DNA of 39,492 nucleotides from Sphingomonas taxi (GTDB lineage Bacteria; Pseudomonadota; Alphaproteobacteria; Sphingomonadales; Sphingomonadaceae): assembly GCF_000764535.1 (NCBI RefSeq), contig NZ_CP009573.1:1-39492 (forward strand), in the 5' to 3' direction. Position numbers and translations under genes: made by a program. This document shows positions 14,402-21,797 of this stretch, in pieces; within the stretch, counting starts at the first letter, position 1; every line of letters begins with the position of its first letter. A model generated the notes under the pieces. The model was not told where the DNA came from. It did no database searches and saw only the letters and a list, made by a program, of their open reading frames with translations.

Positions 14402-15951
14402 TGCCTAGGCGACGGATCAGCCCGCTGTTCGCGGTCTTCGTCGCCTTCGTGGTGCTGATGGCGAGCAACGCCTGGCTCAAGGGCATCTTCGGCTATGGCG
14501 AGATAGCTACCGACATTCCGTTCCTGCTTGCCGGCGCGGTCCTGTTCCTCGCCTGGCGCTTCAACCGGCGTGCCGCCAACCAGCGCAGCGATCTGCTCGG
14601 CTCCGCCCGCTTCGGAGACCGTGCCGACGTGCGGAAGCTGGAAGCGAACGGTGATCTTCTGATCGGCCGCTCGGCGAAGTCGGGCAAGCTGCTGCATTAC
14701 GACGGCGCGGCGCATCTGCTGACGATGGCACCCACCCGATCGGGCAAGGGCGTCGGCACGATCATCCCCAACCTGCTGTTGCTCGACCGCTCGGTGATCT
14801 GCATCGACCCCAAGGGCGAGAACGCCCGCGTCACTGCCCGCGCGCGTGCCACCAAGGGCAAGGTCTGGTGCCTCGATCCGTTCGGCGTGTCGGGTCAGAC
14901 CCCTGCCCGCTACAATCCGCTCGACCGGCTTGATCCTGCCAGCCTCGATCTTGCGGAAGATGCCAACACCCTCGCCGACGCGCTGGTCCACGATGCGCCG
15001 GGACAATCAGGCGAAGCCCACTGGAACGAGGAAGCCAAGGCGCTGATCGCCGGGCTGATCCTGCACACTGTCGTCCACGAACCCGCCGATCGCCGCGTGC
15101 TGGCGACGGTACGCGACAAGCTGACGCTCGCCCCTGCCGGCTTTGCCGCGCTGCTGGCAGATATGCAGGACAGCGCCGGCGCCGGTGGCCTGATCGCCCG
15201 TGCCGCCAACCGCCAGCTCGGCAAGTCGGATCGCGAAGCCGCCGGCGTGCTGTCTTCGGCGCAGCGCCACACCCACTTTCTCGACAGCCCCCGCATCGTC
15301 GCCAGCACCGCCGCGTCTGATTTCACCTTTGCGGAATTGAAGGACACGACCGCCACCGTGTTCCTGTGCCTGCCGCCCGATCGGCTCGATACCTATGCCC
15401 GGTGGCTGCGCCTGCTGGTGAGCCAAGCCGTCACCGACATGGCGCGCTCCACCGCCCGCCCTGCCCGGCCCGTACTGTTCCTGCTCGACGAGTTTGCCGC
15501 GCTCGGCCGCCTCGAACCGGTTGAACGCGCAATGGGACTGATGGCTGGCTATGGCCTCCAGCTCTGGCCGATCCTTCAGGACATGCACCAGCTCAAGGCC
15601 ACCTATGGTGAGCGGGCTGGCACGTTCATGTCCAACGCGGGCGTGATCCAGACGTTCGGGGTCAACGATCATGCCACGGCCGACATGCTCTCGCGCACGA
15701 TCGGCGACACCACGATCGAATATGATACCGTCAGCACGTCGCGCGGCACTGGCTGGGGCGAGAACCGCGCTGGCCCTTCGGAAAGTGTCAGCGGGCACGT
15801 CTCCGCGCGACGGCTCGCCACGCCCGACGAAATCATGCGGATGCGACCCGACCAGCTTCTGCTGCTGCGCCAGGGCGAACACCCGCTCGCGGTCGAGAAA
15901 ATCCGCTACTACGATCAACGCGAGTTCGCCGGCCTGTTCGATCCTACGTGA
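14401..15951 (+). CDS. traG: TraG/VirD4 coupling protein
   Basis: A type IV coupling ATPase of 516 residues. Two N-terminal membrane helices (about 8-28 and 36-53) precede Walker A APTRSGKG at 110-117, CIDPKGEN, and Walker B LFLLDEFA at 358-365, with ILQDMHQLKATYG after it. It links the relaxosome to a secretion channel and pumps the DNA strand. It is shorter than Ti TraG (about 650 residues) but has the whole ATPase core. No VirB/Trb genes accompany it, so it must use the channel of another plasmid, or of the host chromosome. Confidence 0.95.
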   Translation: MPRRRISPLFAVFVAFVVLMASNAWLKGIFGYGEIATDIPFLLAGAVLFLAWRFNRRAANQRSDLLGSARFGDRADVRKLEANGDLLIGRSAKSGKLLHYDGAAHLLTMAPTRSGKGVGTIIPNLLLLDRSVICIDPKGENARVTARARATKGKVWCLDPFGVSGQTPARYNPLDRLDPASLDLAEDANTLADALVHDAPGQSGEAHWNEEAKALIAGLILHTVVHEPADRRVLATVRDKLTLAPAGFAALLADMQDSAGAGGLIARAANRQLGKSDREAAGVLSSAQRHTHFLDSPRIVASTAASDFTFAELKDTTATVFLCLPPDRLDTYARWLRLLVSQAVTDMARSTARPARPVLFLLDEFAALGRLEPVERAMGLMAGYGLQLWPILQDMHQLKATYGERAGTFMSNAGVIQTFGVNDHATADMLSRTIGDTTIEYDTVSTSRGTGWGENRAGPSESVSGHVSARRLATPDEIMRMRPDQLLLLRQGEHPLAVEKIRYYDQREFAGLFDPT

Positions 15952-15964
15952 CGATGCGTGAAAG

Positions 15965-15978
15965 GTGAGCTTTGGGGT
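15965..15978 (+). repeat. Outlying iteron, plus orientation
   Basis: GTGAGCTTTGGGGT, the same 14-mer as the third iteron of the main array, lies 14 bases after the traG stop and is followed by ACCACCTCACC, so a GGTGAG...CTCACC dyad forms here. RepA binding at this distance from the main array could serve copy control (handcuffing) or traG regulation. Confidence 0.6.
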
Positions 15979-16079
15979 ACCACCTCACCTTCCGGGAGTG
16001 GGTTCGCCGCGGTAGCAGTCACGACGGAGCCGGTGATCGGATGGACGAACTACGAACCGATCGCGGAATGGCTGATTTA

Positions 16080-16104
16080 AGCACCAACAGCGATGTTAGG
16101 TGCT
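16080..16104 (+). other. Hairpin in the origin region
   Basis: AGCACC pairs with GGTGCT, and AACA with TGTT next to it, giving a ten-pair stem with one bulged A and loop GCGA. There is no T run. It may be an RNA structure of the origin or a weak terminator. Confidence 0.4.
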
Positions 16105-16310
16105 GCAAGTGTGCCGGTATGTGTCAAAGCCGCCTCCCTTGCCCTCACGTGCGTTCCTGGGCGGCTCTGGCGCGATGTTGGTCGCCAGCGCGCCTTTCTT
16201 CTTTCCGCCTAGCATGCGGCGCTTGCGCCGCTCTGGTGACGGCGTAGCCGGCACGAACGAATAGTGCATCGGCCGTTAGGCCGATTCCGCGCTGTTTATT
16301 CTTAGGCCAG

Positions 16311-16319
16311 TTATCCACA
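16311..16319 (+). promoter_or_regulatory. DnaA box
   Basis: TTATCCACA is a perfect consensus DnaA box. It lies between the stray hairpins and the iteron array, as usual in iteron-controlled origins where DnaA helps RepA open the DNA. Confidence 0.75.
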
Positions 16320-16328
16320 GGTTGGCCT

Positions 16329-16342
16329 ACCCCAAAACTCAC
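16329..16342 (-). repeat. Inverted iteron copy
   Basis: ACCCCAAAACTCAC is the exact reverse complement of the iteron GTGAGTTTTGGGGT. It lies ten bases after the DnaA box and about 90 bases before the main array. Opposed copies are typical of regulatory RepA sites. Confidence 0.7.
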
Positions 16343-16429
16343 CTTTCGCCGTTCAGATTCTATAATTCTTCTTATTCAAGATTCAGGGGGCCGAAAGCCC
16401 CGGATTTCTGCGGGAAAATACCCCCATCA

Positions 16430-16572
16430 GTGAGCGTTGGGGTCGATTCGCGTGAGTTTCGGGGTAGCGTGCGGTGAGCTTTGGGGTTGGTAAAGGTGAG
16501 TGTTCGGGTCGGGTCGGGTGAGTTTTGGGGTAGGTCATTGGTCGGGCTAGAAGGATCGGTGAGTTTTGGGGT
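16430..16572 (+). repeat. Iteron array of oriV
   Basis: Six direct copies of GTGAG(T/C)(T/G)TT(G/C)GGGT start at 16430, 16452, 16474, 16496, 16518 and 16559. The first five are spaced exactly 22 bases, two DNA turns; the sixth is 41 bases on. Exact-period repeats directly ahead of a Rep_3-type initiator gene identify the vegetative origin, where RepA monomers bind on one face of the helix. Confidence 0.92.
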
Positions 16573-16615
16573 ATTCGGCTCTCTACTCTACCGGGGAGCT
16601 GAAACATTTGCCTAG

Positions 16616-16662
16616 CTCACTTTTCGTGATTAAGGTGAGTTGGTAAGCCCCTCTAGCTCACC
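16616..16662 (+). promoter_or_regulatory. repA operator dyads
   Basis: Half-iterons CTCAC (16616-16620), GGTGAG (16634-16639) and CTCACC (16657-16662) make two overlapping inverted repeats just before repA. Iteron initiators usually repress their own gene as dimers on such dyads. Confidence 0.55.
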
Positions 16663-16675
16663 GTTGGTCAAGCCT

Positions 16676-17551
16676 ATGTCGCAACCTGCCGTGGTCGATA
16701 TGACGTTCCGCACGCTGGCCCAGAAGGGACGCGGAAATCCTTTTGATCCCGCCAATTACGGAGAAATCGTCAAGCCCGGCGAACTGGTTGATATTGTAGA
16801 GCTAAGCCCCCTTACCCTCGCCGATCGCCGTATCTACAACCTGCTGATCGCCAACGCGTGGGAACGCATTGGCGAGCCGATCATCCATCGCATTGCGAAA
16901 TCCGGACTGAAAGGGACGCACCAGGGCAACGAGCGTGTAGAAAGCTCGCTGCTGCGCCTCATGGGCACCATCGCGATCGTCACGATCCGCAAGGATGGCA
17001 AGAGCTACAAGCGCCGTGTCCAGCTCCTCGGCCCGAGTGATGAAAGCCTCGAAAAGGACGGCTTCCTTCACTACCGCATCCCGGAAGAGCTGATCGAGAT
17101 ACTGCGGAACAGTCAGGTCTATGCCCGCCTTAAGACGCAGGTGATGTACTGCTTCGAGTCGAAGTACGCCCTCTGTCTCTATGAGATGATCGAGCGGCGC
17201 ATTGGTCTCGAGTACAAGCAAAAAGAGGAGTTTACGATCGAGGAGCTGCGCGGCCTGCTCAATGTGCCCGAAGGGAAACTTGAACGCTTTGCCGATCTGA
17301 ACAAATACTGCCTCAAGGTCGCCGTTGAGGAAATTAATAAGCTCTGCCCCTTCTATGTCGATTTCACGCCGATCAAGAACGGGCGCAAGGTTGAACGGGT
17401 GGCACTCCACTGGTTCCCAAAAACGTCCAGCGGCAAGCGCGACGCGCAAAACCTGATCGATCAGCACAGCATTGTACGACGGGCAAAGCTGAGGGGCGGG
17501 ATTCCCGAACTGCCCGTGCTAGTGGATTTCAGCGCGTCGGCCGAAAGGTGA
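16676..17551 (+). CDS. repA: RepA replication initiator (Rep_3-like)
   Basis: A protein of 291 residues that binds the neighbouring iterons and starts plasmid replication. The pattern fits tandem winged-helix initiators: LSPLTLADRRIYNLLIANAW at the first domain, then LRNSQVYARLKTQVMYCFES, YALCLYEMIERRIG, and FTIEELRGLLNV with LNKYCLKVAVEEINKL in the second. The ATG at 16676 is preferred over an in-frame TTG at 16640, because the dyads at 16634-16662 would then lie upstream; the ribosome site is weak in both cases. The gene lies between the array and an inverted iteron at its end. Confidence 0.93.
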   Translation: MSQPAVVDMTFRTLAQKGRGNPFDPANYGEIVKPGELVDIVELSPLTLADRRIYNLLIANAWERIGEPIIHRIAKSGLKGTHQGNERVESSLLRLMGTIAIVTIRKDGKSYKRRVQLLGPSDESLEKDGFLHYRIPEELIEILRNSQVYARLKTQVMYCFESKYALCLYEMIERRIGLEYKQKEEFTIEELRGLLNVPEGKLERFADLNKYCLKVAVEEINKLCPFYVDFTPIKNGRKVERVALHWFPKTSSGKRDAQNLIDQHSIVRRAKLRGGIPELPVLVDFSASAER

Positions 17552-17557
17552 GCCGAT

Positions 17558-17571
17558 ACCCCAAAACTCAC
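17558..17571 (-). repeat. Inverted iteron after repA
   Basis: Another exact reverse-complement iteron, six bases after the repA stop. With GGTGAG at the stop codon it makes a GGTGAG...CTCACC hairpin. It could act as a RepA handcuffing site or end of the repA message. Confidence 0.65.
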
Positions 17572-17602
17572 CGATGCCGGTAGCTCAATGTTAGCAAGCA
17601 AT

Positions 17603-17652
17603 CATGTTCACACGTGCACGGCTTCACGTGCGGGCACGTGTACCTGTTCACA
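17603..17652. repeat. CACGTG cluster, candidate partition site
   Basis: Three CACGTG palindromes (17611-17616, 17625-17630, 17635-17640) stand between two GTTCACA blocks. The 12-mer CATGTTCACACG (17603-17614) recurs in reverse complement at 19048-19059 upstream of parA. Shared motifs at the two ends of the par operon suggest binding sites for the RHH partition protein. Function is inferred. Confidence 0.45.
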
Positions 17653-17667
17653 TAAGGTTTTGGTTTT

Positions 17668-18060
17668 CTAGTCATTCCATTCGCTGCGACGTCCTGGGGG
17701 CCGAGTTGGGGTGGTCCGGAGTTTGGGTTTTGTGCCCCGAAGTCCTCGATGGACTACATCGCCTGTCTTATCCCACGTTTGAAGGCTTTCAGGGACGACG
17801 TTGCGGTACTGCCGCGTCTTGTCCCATTTCCAACTAAACGAGACCTCGTCGGTGACGAACACCCACTTCTGTGCACCGAGGGCAAACCAGCTATACCAGA
17901 CACCTTGAACTTTCAGGGCATGACGATGCTGCGCGCGCGTGTTTCCACCCTTGCTCGGTGGACGACTGAACTCCACTAGCTTGAACGAGTAATCCTCGAT
18001 GGCCGTCCTCTCGACAGTTTTAGGCTCATCCGGCCCATTCTCAGTCGGGTTCGTCGTCAT
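17668..18060 (-). CDS. Unknown protein downstream of parA-RHH
   Basis: A protein of 130 residues, not recognised. The middle part looks folded and rich in Trp and other aromatic residues (VQGVWYSWFALGAQKWVFVTDEVSFSW); both ends are charged and probably flexible. It starts 17 bases after the RHH stop, with AGGAA as ribosome site overlapping that stop, so it is the third gene of the parA operon. Its end faces the repA end convergently. A role in plasmid maintenance is possible by position only. Confidence 0.65.
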   Translation of the reverse strand: MTTNPTENGPDEPKTVERTAIEDYSFKLVEFSRPPSKGGNTRAQHRHALKVQGVWYSWFALGAQKWVFVTDEVSFSWKWDKTRQYRNVVPESLQTWDKTGDVVHRGLRGTKPKLRTTPTRPPGRRSEWND

Positions 18061-18077
18061 CTAGAACATTTCCTGCC

Positions 18078-18347
18078 TTACCGTTCACCGAACGGATGCT
18101 TGCCGTACTGGCGCATTAGAAGGTCGATCGCCTCGCCCATTAAGGCTTGAAGAGTGGTTCCGTTCTCCGCCGCTAGCACGTTTAGGCCTCGGCTGACCTC
18201 TGGACTAAAGTATGCGCTGACAGCCTTCTTGCCCTGCCGCGCCGCCGATCGCACCGGCGCCGCGCTCTCGATGGCCGGATCCGATGCGCTCGGCTCCACC
18301 TTCGTGCGCTCTGCGCGCTGCTGCCTCATGGCACCGAATTTGCTCAT
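18078..18347 (-). CDS. Ribbon-helix-helix partition partner
   Basis: A protein of 89 residues starting one base after parA. The N-terminal half is basic and flexible; the second half fits a ribbon-helix-helix fold: KKAVSAYFSPEVSRGLNVLAAENGTTLQALMGEAIDLLM in pieces, a beta strand then two helices. Small ParA ATPases of plasmids usually pair with such DNA-binding proteins, which hold the centromere and repress the operon. A solitary antitoxin-like repressor is the alternative, but no toxin gene is seen. Confidence 0.8.
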   Translation of the reverse strand: MSKFGAMRQQRAERTKVEPSASDPAIESAAPVRSAARQGKKAVSAYFSPEVSRGLNVLAAENGTTLQALMGEAIDLLMRQYGKHPFGER

Positions 18348-18348
18348 G

Positions 18349-19026
18349 TCAGCCTCGCTTCTTCCTGTTCTGCTTACCTGTGGGCAAGTTCACACGTTCT
18401 CGTGTCCACGTCCATAGCGCGGCGATCTCCTCCGCCGCCTTGCCATCTGGCTCGGCCTCCATCGCGGTTTTCCCTTGCGCCGTGCTGTGGTGATAGATCG
18501 CGCGCATAGTGAGCATGACGGGCGCGACCGGCACGCCCATACCCTCAACGCCTTCGCTGCCCTCAATCAGCTCGCGCGCGTCCCGGTAAGTAGTAGGTGC
18601 ACGCTGAGGGCCGCCCATGAAGAGCACGAAGGCCGGCTTGCCTGCTGCCTTCACCAGCTCGGCCGTCGTCTCGACTGCTGACAAGTCGAACGCCTGGGGC
18701 CGGCACGGAATTAGGATTAGGTCCGCAGCCTTGCACGCCTCGCGCGCCATGATGTCCGCGTGTGGCGGCGTGTCGATGATAACTAGGTCCGCGCCTAGAT
18801 CGGCCGCCTGCTGCACCTTGCGCGGAAGGAGGGTAGGGGAAGCACAATCCACGACCTCAGGATCCGCCCCGCCTCGCCAGTGGTTCCACTGACTAGCGGT
18901 CGCTTGCGGGTCGGCGTCGAGGATCAGCGCGGAGAGGCCCGCACTGGTGGCAGCGCCGGCAAGGTGGATGGCGAGCGTGGTCTTACCCGCTCCACCCTTC
19001 TGGCTGATAATTGATATGGTTTTCAT
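18349..19026 (-). CDS. parA: ParA-family partition ATPase
   Basis: A Walker-type partition ATPase of 225 residues. The deviant Walker A KGGAGKTT is at 10-17, Walker A' LILDADPQATASQW follows, and Walker B is LVIIDTPPHAD. There is no N-terminal helix-turn-helix, so it is the small type Ib (ParF-like) form, whose expression is controlled by its partner. It moves plasmid copies apart on the nucleoid. The next gene encodes the RHH partner, one base away. A dyad upstream is the likely operator. Confidence 0.95.
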   Translation of the reverse strand: MKTISIISQKGGAGKTTLAIHLAGAATSAGLSALILDADPQATASQWNHWRGGADPEVVDCASPTLLPRKVQQAADLGADLVIIDTPPHADIMAREACKAADLILIPCRPQAFDLSAVETTAELVKAAGKPAFVLFMGGPQRAPTTYRDARELIEGSEGVEGMGVPVAPVMLTMRAIYHHSTAQGKTAMEAEPDGKAAEEIAALWTWTRERVNLPTGKQNRKKRG

Positions 19027-19030
19027 GTGG

Positions 19031-19059
19031 CCACCTGAACACGTTCGCGTGTGAACATG
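19031..19059 (-). promoter_or_regulatory. Candidate operator of the parA operon
   Basis: ACACG (19040-19044) and CGTGT (19048-19052) frame TTC-G in an imperfect dyad inside TGAACACGTTCGCGTGTGAA. The right arm carries the motif CATGTTCACACG on the minus strand, which is repeated at 17603-17614. It is immediately upstream of the parA ATG, where an RHH autorepressor should bind. Confidence 0.5.
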
Positions 19060-19161
19060 ATAGATAGCGGACGTGTGGCCAAGTTAGCAATCCCACTGGT
19101 GAACGTCAGCTCACGGCCCGTCTCGCAGATCTTCGAGCCCGCGTCGCCTCGCTGACGTCGA

Positions 19162-19740
19162 TCAATCGGTCCATTCGAAACAGCCGCTGCGCTCAATAAA
19201 TAACCGTAAAATTCGATCGGACCTTCGTACCAAGTCGCGATCTCGACCATGCTGTGGTGATTTCGCGCCGTGAAACAGGTTACAGCGCACGCAGTATATA
19301 ACACGCAAGAGCTGCGGCCAGGTCGGGACGTCCCCCTGCGTCCACCCGAGCGGCTGCATCTTCACACCTTCACGCCGGCAGCGGTCGAAAAGCTCGTCGC
19401 GCTCCTGCGCCCAGAAGGCGTCGCGACCGAGCTTCTGCCGTACGTCACGGACATTGAGGACTGGCCATAGCTGCGAGAATGCCAGCACCCGTCGTTGGAA
19501 GTCGTCATCGTGCATCAGCCGTTCGTAGGCATCGGTAGCTCGCCGGTTCTCTGCGATCGCGGTGATCATGGCGGCATCATGATCAGCCCCGGTCACGGAC
19601 TCCATCCAACCGTTGAAACCCATCCAAAGGCTTATAAACGACATGAAGGACGAGCGTTGCCGGCCCGCATTTTCGACTAATTCGTGGGCAAGATCGGCTG
19701 TTTCTGGATCCAGCGTCCGGAAATTACTGAAGGTCACCAT
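19162..19740 (-). CDS. HEPN-like protein
   Basis: A helical protein of 192 residues. The C-terminal part has the HEPN signature R-x4-H as RCNLFH at about 152-157, followed by GAKSPQH and two helices (DLVRRSDRILRLFI). HEPN proteins are often RNases of toxin-antitoxin or phage-defence systems; some are inactive binders. The N-terminal part (SFISLWMGFNGWMESVTG) resembles related HEPN families in mobile DNA. It is 115 bases downstream of the ABC-3C ATPase and on the same strand, so it may be a passenger or a component of that system. No cognate nucleotidyltransferase antitoxin is nearby. Confidence 0.7.
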   Translation of the reverse strand: MVTFSNFRTLDPETADLAHELVENAGRQRSSFMSFISLWMGFNGWMESVTGADHDAAMITAIAENRRATDAYERLMHDDDFQRRVLAFSQLWPVLNVRDVRQKLGRDAFWAQERDELFDRCRREGVKMQPLGWTQGDVPTWPQLLRVIYCVRCNLFHGAKSPQHGRDRDLVRRSDRILRLFIERSGCFEWTD

Positions 19741-19855
19741 AACCCTGTGCTCCCGATCCGCGTCCTACAGTGCTCTGGTTTAACGAAATTATTGCGGGAG
19801 AAAACACACCTCAGTGCAGTTTTGGCAAACAGCGATCTAGCAATGGTTGGCTCGT

Positions 19856-21565
19856 TCACGTCTCTTGATAGTGTGTATTCAGAAACCGATTGCTCTTGGT
19901 GAACGAGGCAGCGACACTCTGCTCCAGCTCATCAAACCATATCTCGTCCCGACAGTGGTCCACACGGTCTAGATTGAGCGTCAATATATATTGCTGCTCG
20001 TCATCGAAGGGCGCGCGCGTGAGCAGGTATTCAAGACTCTTTCTCAGGGTGTCGTTATCGACATCGAATATATTATCGTGGATTAGAATACCGGGATGCC
20101 TTGCTTTGGTAAATGCATTCACCATTAGTGCGATATCATAAATGAATACCTTCTCCCTTTCAACGCTGTGACTTCCATCGTCGTCGATCCTCATGACAAT
20201 ATCAATTGTCTGCTTCTTACTCGTAACGTTAACTTCAAAGGACGCTTTCCGCGATCCTTGAATGAAATGATGTATATCTAGTATTGTGCGCTCAAAGGAG
20301 CGAAGACGCTCGGACGCCTCCAATATACTCGCTTGAAGCCTCAGCCTTTCACCTTCGATATCGGACTTCCTTGTTTGCCGCTCGATGAGGATTTGATCGT
20401 AGCGATTAAAGAAGCTCTTCAGTTGGCCAAGCTCGTCGCTTTTTGCCTGATAGGAAGCATAGGTCTGACGTAGGTTCTTAAGCTGCCCTTCCTGGTCTAG
20501 GACACCAATCAGCTTAGCGTAGCGCCTATCTAGCTCTTTAAGCTGCTTGTTGAACGACCTGATCTCAACATCCAGAACCTTTGATTTCTCGTCTAAAAGG
20601 TGTCTCTGGAACTGCTCGATCTTGGATTTGAAGGATAGAACCTCATTGAGTTCGCGCGCCACGCTGGTCCCAAGCCCCTCCCGGAGCTGGTTATAGAAGT
20701 CACGTATCTCTTCGCTGTCGACAGATGCCTCAACAGCCATAGGGGCAAGGTTTGAGAGTCGCTTAGTGACAACCTCCTTGCGACGTCGAAGATCATCCAT
20801 CCTCTCTTCAATTTCGATGATTTCGCCCTTGACGATGTCGTATGCCGGCGAGTTCTCGAGTGCGTCGATACCTTCCTTTATAATTTCTACTTCTTCGTCT
20901 AGAGCGTTTAGGTCGAGCCGAGCATCTTTGAAGTCCTTTTTACGGACAAGCTTCACGCTTTCTTTAATACGACTTTCTTCCGCTGCTATCGCATCCAGCT
21001 CGGAGAGAATGAGCTTTATCGAGCGGTATATACCGGGGTCGATCCCTAGGAGCATAAGATGTGGAGCGTAATTGTCCGGAACTCGGGCTTTGGTGTCCGA
21101 AAAACCAACAATCGACTTAAACTCGGATCGCTCATCGCGGATCAGGGGGCCCAGCATTTCCCGGAACCCGATCGGCCCGCCAAGAGCATGAGGAAACATC
21201 TTACTCGTAAGATAACTGACCGCGTCATCCGCTTTGGCAAAAAGTGTCTCTCTACCACCTGTTACGATCCGGGGCTGCTCTGCCTCTGCAAGGGACCTCT
21301 TTATCGTGTATCTCGATCCATGCAGGTCGAAGTCGACGCAGATAAAGGTAGATGGATTGAAAGAGTCCTCTGGAATTTTCGTAACGCGGCTATAGGCCTT
21401 GCGCTTTAGGAGCGCAAAGTTGATAAATTCAACGCACAGAGACTTTCCGACTCCGTTGTTTTTGGAGCTGCTATCATCACTCTCGCCAAGGATGAAGTTT
21501 ACACCCTCGTCGAACTTAATCGGCTCGATTAGGGCGGGCTCTGTATAAAGCCTCCTAATCTTCAT
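19856..21565 (-). CDS. ABC-3C system ATPase with DUF2326 domain
   Basis: An SMC/RecN-like ABC ATPase of 569 residues. Its N-terminus ends the first ATPase strand in ILGES and carries Walker A as NNGVGKS, around residue 40. A long coiled-coil region (about 170-430) has heptad-like helices. The C-terminal half (DUF2326 type) contains EVNVTSKKQTIDIVMRIDDDG and Walker B ILIHDNIFDVD. DUF2326 ATPases are the motor of ABC-three-component conflict systems. The start overlaps the end of the middle component by 11 bases. Codon use is AT-rich compared with the rest of the plasmid, a sign of recent transfer. The DNA or RNA target is unknown. Confidence 0.88.
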   Translation of the reverse strand: MKIRRLYTEPALIEPIKFDEGVNFILGESDDSSSKNNGVGKSLCVEFINFALLKRKAYSRVTKIPEDSFNPSTFICVDFDLHGSRYTIKRSLAEAEQPRIVTGGRETLFAKADDAVSYLTSKMFPHALGGPIGFREMLGPLIRDERSEFKSIVGFSDTKARVPDNYAPHLMLLGIDPGIYRSIKLILSELDAIAAEESRIKESVKLVRKKDFKDARLDLNALDEEVEIIKEGIDALENSPAYDIVKGEIIEIEERMDDLRRRKEVVTKRLSNLAPMAVEASVDSEEIRDFYNQLREGLGTSVARELNEVLSFKSKIEQFQRHLLDEKSKVLDVEIRSFNKQLKELDRRYAKLIGVLDQEGQLKNLRQTYASYQAKSDELGQLKSFFNRYDQILIERQTRKSDIEGERLRLQASILEASERLRSFERTILDIHHFIQGSRKASFEVNVTSKKQTIDIVMRIDDDGSHSVEREKVFIYDIALMVNAFTKARHPGILIHDNIFDVDNDTLRKSLEYLLTRAPFDDEQQYILTLNLDRVDHCRDEIWFDELEQSVAASFTKSNRFLNTHYQET

Positions 21566-21797
21566 GACGGATCACCAGATAAGGTTCTTCAAAATCGACG
21601 AGCCCGACGGTGTATAAGAAAACAAGCCCGTAGAAGAATGAGTTAGACGAGAACCAGGTTTCCCTCTTGAAATGGTTCATCACGTCAAAGATGCTGACCT
21701 TGGCTTTGCCGGCCTTTTGTAGAAAGCGCGCGATTTCAAACCCGACTATAGCCGGAGCTTTGTTTATGGCTTCGTCCTTAAGGAAAAGATTAGGCAT
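21555..21797 (-). CDS. ABC-3C middle component
   Basis: A protein of 80 residues (MPNLFLKDEAINKAPAIVGF..., then VSIFDVMNHFKRE and YGLVFLYTVGLVDF). Small middle components of ABC-3C systems are winged-helix-like proteins encoded between the effector/sensor and the ATPase, as here; it looks like the MC6 type, but I cannot verify the class. It overlaps both neighbours (8 bases with the SMEK gene, 11 with the ATPase), so the three products are made together. Confidence 0.8.
   Translation of the reverse strand: MPNLFLKDEAINKAPAIVGFEIARFLQKAGKAKVSIFDVMNHFKRETWFSSNSFFYGLVFLYTVGLVDFEEPYLVIRHED

Larger units (their letters stand above)
15952..16310. other. Non-coding left part of the origin region
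   Basis: There is no supportable gene between traG and the origin. It holds one stray iteron (15965-15978), the hairpin at 16080-16104 and a short perfect hairpin (GCGGCGC-TT-GCGCCGC, 16216-16231) that could end traG transcription. Frames called here have no motifs. Confidence 0.5.

Noticed and set aside
15007..15918. Open frame of 303 codons opposite traG
   Set aside because: Shadow of the coupling-protein ATPase core, Arg/His/Gly-rich and without motifs.
16145..16342. Open frame in the origin region
   Set aside because: It overlaps the DnaA box and an iteron and has no recognisable features.
19023..19304. Minus-strand frame of 93 codons between the HEPN gene and parA
   Set aside because: It overlaps the end of the HEPN gene and the par operator; the similarity of its C-terminus to the end of ParA reflects the shared GTTCACACG DNA motif, not protein homology.
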